64,000 bases of DNA from Anaerolineales bacterium (GTDB lineage Bacteria > Chloroflexota > Anaerolineae > Anaerolineales > Villigracilaceae). The notes under the pieces are model-generated. The model had not been told where the DNA came from, did not search any database, and worked only from the letters and a program-made list of their open reading frames with translations. Below are positions 59,838-64,000 of the stretch, in pieces. The stretch is from contig JACZJC010000076.1 of assembly GCA_014860745.1 (NCBI GenBank), positions 1-64,000 of the forward strand, given 5' to 3'. How positions within the stretch are numbered: position 1 is the first letter of the stretch; every line of letters starts with the position of its first letter. The position numbers and the translations under genes were made by a program.

Positions 59838-60929
59838 ATGCTAAAACTCCCCGGCCTGATTGACCCCCACGTCCATTTGCGCGAACCCGGCGCAACACAT
59901 AAAGAAGATTTCGATACCGGCACCTCCGCCGCGCTGGCGGGCGGGTTTACGATTGTGCTGGCCATGCCCAATACAAAACCGCCAATATTCGACGCTTCGA
60001 CACTCGAACTTGCATTGGATGGCGCAAAACAAAAAGCGCGCTGTGACTATGGTCAATACATCGGCGCGGGACCGGGCAACGCGGAAATAGCCGCCTCTCT
60101 CGCAGGGACGGCTGCCGGGCTGAAGATGTATCTTGATTCCACCTTTGGGGAACTGCGCCTCGATGACATGACCCTCTGGCAGCCGCATTTCGAGAAATAC
60201 CCAAAACAATTTCCGCTTGTGGCACATTCCGAAAGCCGCACGATGGCCGCCGCAATATTATTTTCCGCACTATACGACCGTCCGATTCACATTGCACACG
60301 TTTCATTGAAGGAAGAGATTCTGCTCATCAAAGCCGCAAAAGAAAAAGGGATCAAGGTAACGTGTGAAGTCTGTCCGCATCATTTATTTCTATCGAAGGA
60401 TGATATTCCCTCACCCCCATCCCCTCTCCCTGAGGGCGAGGGGCGCAGGGGTGAGGGTAGAATGGAAGTCCGCCCGCGTTTGGCGACAAAAGAAGATGTG
60501 GATGCGCTTTGGAGAAACATGGATGTGATTGATTGTTTCGCCACTGACCACGCCCCGCACACCCTCGCAGAAAAGGATTCGGAGAATCCGCCGCCCGGAT
60601 TCCCCGGCCTTGAAACTGCATTGCCCCTGCTGTTGACCACCGTTTCCGAATCCCGACTCACGATTCCCGATCTCATTGCAAAGATGCACACCAACCCCCG
60701 CAAAATTTTTCATTTGCCCGAGCAGCCTGAAACCTGGGTGGAAGTGGATGAGAACGCAATCTATGAAATCAAAGCTTCGGAACAATTCACACGCTGCGGC
60801 TGGACTCCCTTTGAAGGCTGGAAGGTGAAAGGGAAAGTTCGTAAAGTTGTTTTGCGCGGAAAAACCGCATTTGAAGATGGGCAAATTCTGATCCAAGCCG
60901 GGTATGGACAGAATGTGAGGAGATCCTGA
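59838..60929 (+). CDS. pyrC: Dihydroorotase-like amidohydrolase with an in-frame repeat insertion
   Basis: 363 residues from ATG 59838; earlier in-frame codons lie upstream of the -10 box. LIDPHVHLREPG holds the HxH metal ligands, GLKMYLDST the region of the bridging lysine, VAHSES and IHIAHVS the further histidines and DCFATDHAPHT the catalytic Asp of type I dihydroorotases, which make or open dihydroorotate in pyrimidine synthesis. Residues about 191-207 are encoded by a GC-rich palindrome (60408-60457) absent from the normal enzyme. A related amidohydrolase function cannot be excluded. The EamA gene overlaps its stop codon. Confidence 0.85.
   Translation: MLKLPGLIDPHVHLREPGATHKEDFDTGTSAALAGGFTIVLAMPNTKPPIFDASTLELALDGAKQKARCDYGQYIGAGPGNAEIAASLAGTAAGLKMYLDSTFGELRLDDMTLWQPHFEKYPKQFPLVAHSESRTMAAAILFSALYDRPIHIAHVSLKEEILLIKAAKEKGIKVTCEVCPHHLFLSKDDIPSPPSPLPEGEGRRGEGRMEVRPRLATKEDVDALWRNMDVIDCFATDHAPHTLAEKDSENPPPGFPGLETALPLLLTTVSESRLTIPDLIAKMHTNPRKIFHLPEQPETWVEVDENAIYEIKASEQFTRCGWTPFEGWKVKGKVRKVVLRGKTAFEDGQILIQAGYGQNVRRS
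60408..60457. repeat. GC-rich palindromic repeat inserted in frame in the dihydroorotase gene
   Basis: CCCTCACCCC (60408-60417) and GGGGTGAGGG (60448-60457) are perfect inverted arms, with CCCCTC and GAGGGG nested inside. Translated, it gives a Ser/Pro then Gly/Glu/Arg stretch (PSPPSPLPEGEGRRGEG). The frame is kept on both sides. Confidence 0.8.
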
Positions 60930-61984
60930 AAACATCCACCCTTCCTTTCATCTTACAAGCCCTGCTTGCCGCAGTGTTTTTCGGCGCAAGCGCTCCTTTT
61001 GCAAAATTACTGCTTGGAGATATTTCACCTATTTATCTGGCCGCATTCCTTTACCTCGGCAGCGGGACGGGGATTTCGCTCTTGAAACTCAGTCAAAAGA
61101 TAACCCGTCCATCGCAGCAGCTGGAGGCGGGCATAAGAAAAGCGGATATTAAATGGCTGGCAGGGGCGATCATCTCCGGCGGGGTGATGGCTCCCATTGT
61201 GTTGATGGTCAGCCTGCAAAACACAGCCGCGTCCACGGCATCGTTGTTATTGAATTTTGAAGGCGTGGGCACAACACTGATCGCCCTTTTATTCTTCAAA
61301 GAAGCCATCAGCTGCCGCGCATGGATGGCAATCCTCGTCATCACGCTTGCCAGTATTTTCCTGTCCACCAATTTTTCGGAGGGTTTTGGGGTTTCCCTGG
61401 GCGCTTTGGGAGTTGTGCTGGCTTGCGTCCTCTGGGGTCTGGACAATAATCTCACACGCAACATCTCAGGCAAGGACCCGCTCGTGATCGTGGCATGGAA
61501 GGGCCTGGTGGCCGGCACGTTTTCGTTCTTTCTGGCGTTCATGCTCGGCAATTCTCCGCCTTCGTTCACTTCCATTGCGTTGACCATGGGGTTGGGCTTC
61601 ATCAGCTACGGATTGAGCACAATTCTTTTCATCCTGTCCATGCGCGGGCTGGGCGCGGCGCGGACAAGCGCCTTTTATGGCACAGCACCGCTGGCTGGGG
61701 TGCTGCTGTCCATCTTCATTTTTCGCGAATCACCCTCCATTTCGTATATCATTGCAGGGTTGTTGATGATCGGCGGAGCTCTTCTGCTTATCAACGAAGA
61801 ACACTCCCATTTTCACGCGCATACCGCCCTGATGCACGAACACAGCCATAAACATGACGATTCCGCCCACAGGCACGATACCTCCCTGGAGCGGCATTCC
61901 CACGAGCATGAACATCTCATGGAAGAACATCAGCATGATCACATGCCCGATATTCATCACAGGCATGAGCATGAGGACTCGTAA
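60926..61984 (+). CDS. EamA-family (DMT) transporter with a His-rich tail
   Basis: About 352 residues if translation begins at CTG 60926, whose last two bases are part of the upstream stop (CTGA) and which has GAGGAG three bases before it; the first GTG at 60974 would cut helix 1. Ten membrane helices form two EamA repeats (ALLAAVFFGASAPFAKLLL, LLNFEGVGTTLIALLFFKE, LSTILFILSMRGLGAARTSAFYG). The last 60 residues hold about twenty His with Asp and Glu, a likely metal-binding cytosolic tail. It may export or import a metabolite in a metal-sensitive way; this is inference. Confidence 0.8.
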   Translation: MKTSTLPFILQALLAAVFFGASAPFAKLLLGDISPIYLAAFLYLGSGTGISLLKLSQKITRPSQQLEAGIRKADIKWLAGAIISGGVMAPIVLMVSLQNTAASTASLLLNFEGVGTTLIALLFFKEAISCRAWMAILVITLASIFLSTNFSEGFGVSLGALGVVLACVLWGLDNNLTRNISGKDPLVIVAWKGLVAGTFSFFLAFMLGNSPPSFTSIALTMGLGFISYGLSTILFILSMRGLGAARTSAFYGTAPLAGVLLSIFIFRESPSISYIIAGLLMIGGALLLINEEHSHFHAHTALMHEHSHKHDDSAHRHDTSLERHSHEHEHLMEEHQHDHMPDIHHRHEHEDS

Positions 61985-62040
61985 AAATATAGTTTCGCTG
62001 AGCGGCGGCTCACACCGACATTGCGGGATGCTAATTGTTT

Positions 62041-62480
62041 ACAGACCCAATTGCTATCCGAAATATCCCATCTTTAGGCCACATTTGGGGGTATTTGTTT
62101 AGACAATATACTTTTCCAAAGCTCCAAACTGTGGATAAGTACTGCAAAACTGTGGAGAACTCCCTCTCCCTGTGGACAATAAGCCCAATTTTCGGATATT
62201 TGGTCTGACAACTTAAAAATCGCCACCCCCATATGTGGGGGTCAGTTTTTATAAAAACCAAAATATGGAAGACTCACCGAAAGCTCATTCTTTCGAAGAA
62301 TTTCTGTGGTCAAGTTATCCAGAATCTTTCCACAGCGGAGAGAATGACTGGATGCAGCTCCCAGCCGTAGGTCTGGTGGGAAGCGCGGCTCTTCATCCTG
62401 CCTGTGGGGGTGATTCTGTTTTATCCCCATTATCCACAGCCCCTACTAATATTACGAATCCATTATCATATATATATACT
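62041..62480. other. Candidate replication origin: DnaA-box cluster plus AT-rich tract
   Basis: This gene-free stretch has two perfect DnaA boxes, TGTGGATAA (62130-62138) and TTATCCACA (62430-62438). One-mismatch boxes are at 62151, 62171, 62315 and 62421, and weaker ones at 62305 and 62326. Left boxes point one way and most right boxes the other. ACCCCCATATGTGGGGGT is a perfect palindrome near 62224, and CCGAAATATCC/GGATATTTGG is an inverted pair. An AT-rich tract (62445-62480, with TATATATATA) follows the rightmost box, as a duplex-unwinding element would. No dnaA gene is in the window. Confidence 0.6.
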
Positions 62481-62482
62481 GC

Positions 62483-62511
62483 TTGAATCTGTTAAGTGAA
62501 TCTTGTACAAT
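62483..62511 (+). promoter_or_regulatory. Promoter of spoVS
   Basis: TTGAAT (62483-62488), 17 bases, then TACAAT (62506-62511); predicted leader about 40 bases. It lies directly beside the AT-rich tract. Confidence 0.65.
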
Positions 62512-62558
62512 CCACTTACACAAGTTTGTCCCCTCTTTGCCAACCCTGGGAGGTTGCC

Positions 62559-62831
62559 ATGGATATGATCAAAGTTTCAGCCAACTCCCGTACCTCTGCA
62601 GTCGCCGGGGCCATCGCCGGAGTAATTCGCGAGCACAAACGGGCGGAAGTTCAAGCCATTGGTGCGGGCGCCGTCAATCAAGCGGTCAAAGCCCTTGTGC
62701 TGGCCACCAGTTACCTCAAGAACGACGGGATCGATGTGGTCTGCGTTCCCGAGTTTGTGGATGTGGAAATCGAAGACAAGGTCCGCACGGCTATCAGACT
62801 TGTGGTTGAACCGCGCATTCCGAATCCGTAA
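62559..62831 (+). CDS. spoVS: Stage V sporulation protein S homologue
   Basis: 90 residues from ATG 62559, with GGGAGG 5 bases upstream. IKVSANSRTSAVAGAIAGVIREHKRAEVQAIGAGAVNQAVKALVLA is nearly the full SpoVS/Alba-like core, a small nucleic-acid-binding-type fold found in sporulating Firmicutes but also in non-sporulating Chloroflexota and Deinococcota. In Bacillus it affects sporulation and septation; its role elsewhere is unsettled. It flanks the candidate origin. A weak hairpin (GGAGGCTG...CAGTCTCC) follows the stop. Confidence 0.93.
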   Translation: MDMIKVSANSRTSAVAGAIAGVIREHKRAEVQAIGAGAVNQAVKALVLATSYLKNDGIDVVCVPEFVDVEIEDKVRTAIRLVVEPRIPNP

Positions 62832-62912
62832 TAAAAGGAGGCTGTCACTTCCGAGCGGCAGTCTCCTAATTCATCGACAAGCGAACACAGGGCGGCTATC
62901 ATACCGTTCGCA

Positions 62913-62942
62913 TTCACATTTTGTAAACGTGACGGGTATAAT
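62913..62942 (+). promoter_or_regulatory. Promoter of the LTD-domain gene
   Basis: TTCACA (62913-62918), 18 bases, TATAAT (62937-62942). The start codon is at 63024, giving a leader of about 75 bases. Confidence 0.6.
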
Positions 62943-63023
62943 CTTCGTAGTGGAAGGCTTCGCCTCGCGCTCCGCCGAAAGTTGATTCTGTGCGCAGGCA
63001 GTTTCCACCCCATATCCACTCTC

Positions 63024-64000
63024 ATGCAAAACTGGAATAAACTCCCGCGCCTCCTGCTTGTGGTGACCGTGCTCATCGTCCTATGCGCCGGTCTCTTCGC
63101 CCCGAAAGTGGAGCAGGTGGAGGCGAGGCCAAGTAAGTTTCCTGCTACAACCGTTGTAATTAGTGAATTTCGGACAACAGGGCCAGGTGGGGGGAATGAT
63201 GAGTTTATTGAAATTTACAACCCAACTAATGCAACAATTCCCCTTGGGGGGTTGAAACTTAGAAAATCTAGTGGCTGTGGTGGGACTCTTAGTGACATTT
63301 ACTCATTCTCTGCCGTAAACCTCTTGCCAGGGCAACATTACCTTGTTGCAAGTTCAAGCTTCTCTGGTTCTATTTCACCTGATTTCGCTTTATTAACCAG
63401 TATGGGTATTGCTGATACTGGGGGAATAGCTATTACCGATGCATTTGATGCACCAATTGATCAAGTCGGTATGTGCTCGACCACCTCTTACAAAGAACCT
63501 CCAGATGGTTCGGGCATTCTATCTCCAATGACATCGACAGATGGAACAAATAATAAAAGTTATGAACGAAATATTGGCAGTTGCAGTGACACTAACAATA
63601 ATGCACTCGATTTCAGCTTGATAAATACCAGCAACCCGCAAAATTCCTCTATTCCTGTAATTCCCTGTCTATATATAACGAATGTTGTTTCGTCTAAGCC
63701 TGATGGAATATATACCTCCGGTGAAGTAATTGATATTGATGTTACATTTGGCAACAATGTGAATGTTACGGGAAGCCCCCTCTTATTGCTGGAAACAGGG
63801 GAAACCGACCGGAATGCTTTATATGTTTCTGGCAGCGATGGCGATCCTACAATAACCTTTCGTTATACTGTTTCAAATACAGACTCTTCTTTGGATCTTG
63901 ATTATGCCTCGACGACAGCACTATCTTTAAATGGGGGAGCAATTACAGGAGCTGTTGGAAATGCTTTGCTGGATCTCCCCGCGCCAGGGACCAGTGGTTC
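63024..64000 (+). CDS. Secreted lamin-tail-domain protein, truncated by the window end
   Basis: The frame from ATG 63024 stays open to base 64000, so the C-terminus is missing; 325 codons are visible. The N-terminus (LPRLLLVVTVLIVLCAGLFAP) is a signal peptide. VVISEFRTTGPGGGNDEFIEIYNPTNATIPLGGLKLRK to about residue 170 is a lamin tail domain, common in large bacterial surface proteins. From about residue 225 (VVSSKPDGIYTSGEVIDIDVTF, VNVTGSPLLLLETG) a cadherin-like or Big-type beta-sandwich repeat begins. It is probably a long modular surface protein. Base composition is more AT-rich than in neighbours. Confidence 0.75.
   Translation, partial: MQNWNKLPRLLLVVTVLIVLCAGLFAPKVEQVEARPSKFPATTVVISEFRTTGPGGGNDEFIEIYNPTNATIPLGGLKLRKSSGCGGTLSDIYSFSAVNLLPGQHYLVASSSFSGSISPDFALLTSMGIADTGGIAITDAFDAPIDQVGMCSTTSYKEPPDGSGILSPMTSTDGTNNKSYERNIGSCSDTNNNALDFSLINTSNPQNSSIPVIPCLYITNVVSSKPDGIYTSGEVIDIDVTFGNNVNVTGSPLLLLETGETDRNALYVSGSDGDPTITFRYTVSNTDSSLDLDYASTTALSLNGGAITGAVGNALLDLPAPGTSG

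Noticed and set aside
62041-62558. Small open frames (60-83 codons) in the candidate origin
   Set aside because: They lack ribosome binding sites and run across DnaA boxes and the AT-rich tract.
62836-62880. Terminator after spoVS
   Set aside because: GGAGGCTG and CAGTCTCC pair imperfectly and no T-run follows, so it is mentioned only within the spoVS entry.

Overview
The window looks like chromosomal DNA from a bacterium of the phylum Chloroflexota, most likely class Anaerolineae. That placement is inferred from the gene mix: many GAF and GGDEF signalling proteins, a MrfA-type helicase, a SpoVS homologue, an endonuclease-type MutL with no MutH-like gene seen, and numerous foldback repeats. 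It is not based on a database comparison. Genes lie on both strands in short operons. One recurrent promoter design stands out: a -10 box ends 6 or 7 bases before the ATG, which implies leaderless mRNAs. It is clearest at the divergent mutL/HAD pair, where a single palindromic ATTATAAT lies exactly 6 bases from both start codons.

Layout. 0-4.4 kb: a KAS III-like synthase, an ATP-grasp ligase, an FAD oxidoreductase and a cupin. 4.4-4.9 kb: two tRNA-Ser genes; the 3' end of one is copied in an 88-bp tandem array. 5-17.6 kb: kbl, a lipid kinase, two diguanylate cyclases, a DprE2/DprE1-like pair, lipB, mutL and a HAD phosphatase. 17.7-29.3 kb: a C-terminal processing protease, a YugP-like metalloprotease, a flippase-like protein, a MrfA-like helicase carrying an HNH domain, a ChrB-C protein, a NarL-type two-component pair, a haem-binding-type lipoprotein, an MFS transporter and a cupin. 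29.3-30.8 kb: surE and tRNA-Arg, tRNA-Gly and tRNA-Ile2; the last is followed by a 53-bp tandem array of its own 3' end. 30.8-40.3 kb: an SH3-domain lipoprotein, a DUF4332 protein and a cell-envelope cluster of three polytopic glycosyltransferase-like proteins, a Tat-exported sulfatase-superfamily enzyme and a membrane protein. 40.3-42.4 kb: an ABC-F ATPase.

42.5-51.7 kb is visibly more AT-rich than its flanks and carries an unusual signalling locus. A 1647-residue soluble histidine kinase joins a LacI-type sugar-binding module to about six GAF domains. It is followed in one operon by three stand-alone receivers: one with a degenerate acidic pocket, one fused to a two-helix membrane domain resembling the TRADD-N-associated 2TM domain of predicted conflict systems, and one fused to a kinase-like domain lacking its catalytic Asp plus a DNA-binding winged helix. 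A membrane coiled-coil gene follows. This locus is my main candidate for an undescribed system.

51.8-61.98 kb: proC, a DUF402 gene, ruvA, an AbiEii-type toxin-antitoxin pair lodged between ruvA and ruvC, ruvC, yebC, degV, a GNAT-like gene, an MFS gene, a dihydroorotase with a palindromic repeat inserted in frame, and an EamA transporter with a His-rich tail. 62.0-62.5 kb has no gene. It holds a cluster of DnaA-box-like 9-mers next to an AT-rich tract, a candidate replication origin, followed by spoVS. The last gene, a secreted lamin-tail-domain protein, runs off the window end.

Two repeat themes run throughout. The first is foldback elements between genes and, in at least three genes, inside reading frames. 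The second is tandem copying of tRNA 3' ends downstream of tRNA genes. All calls come from reading the sequence; no search was run.
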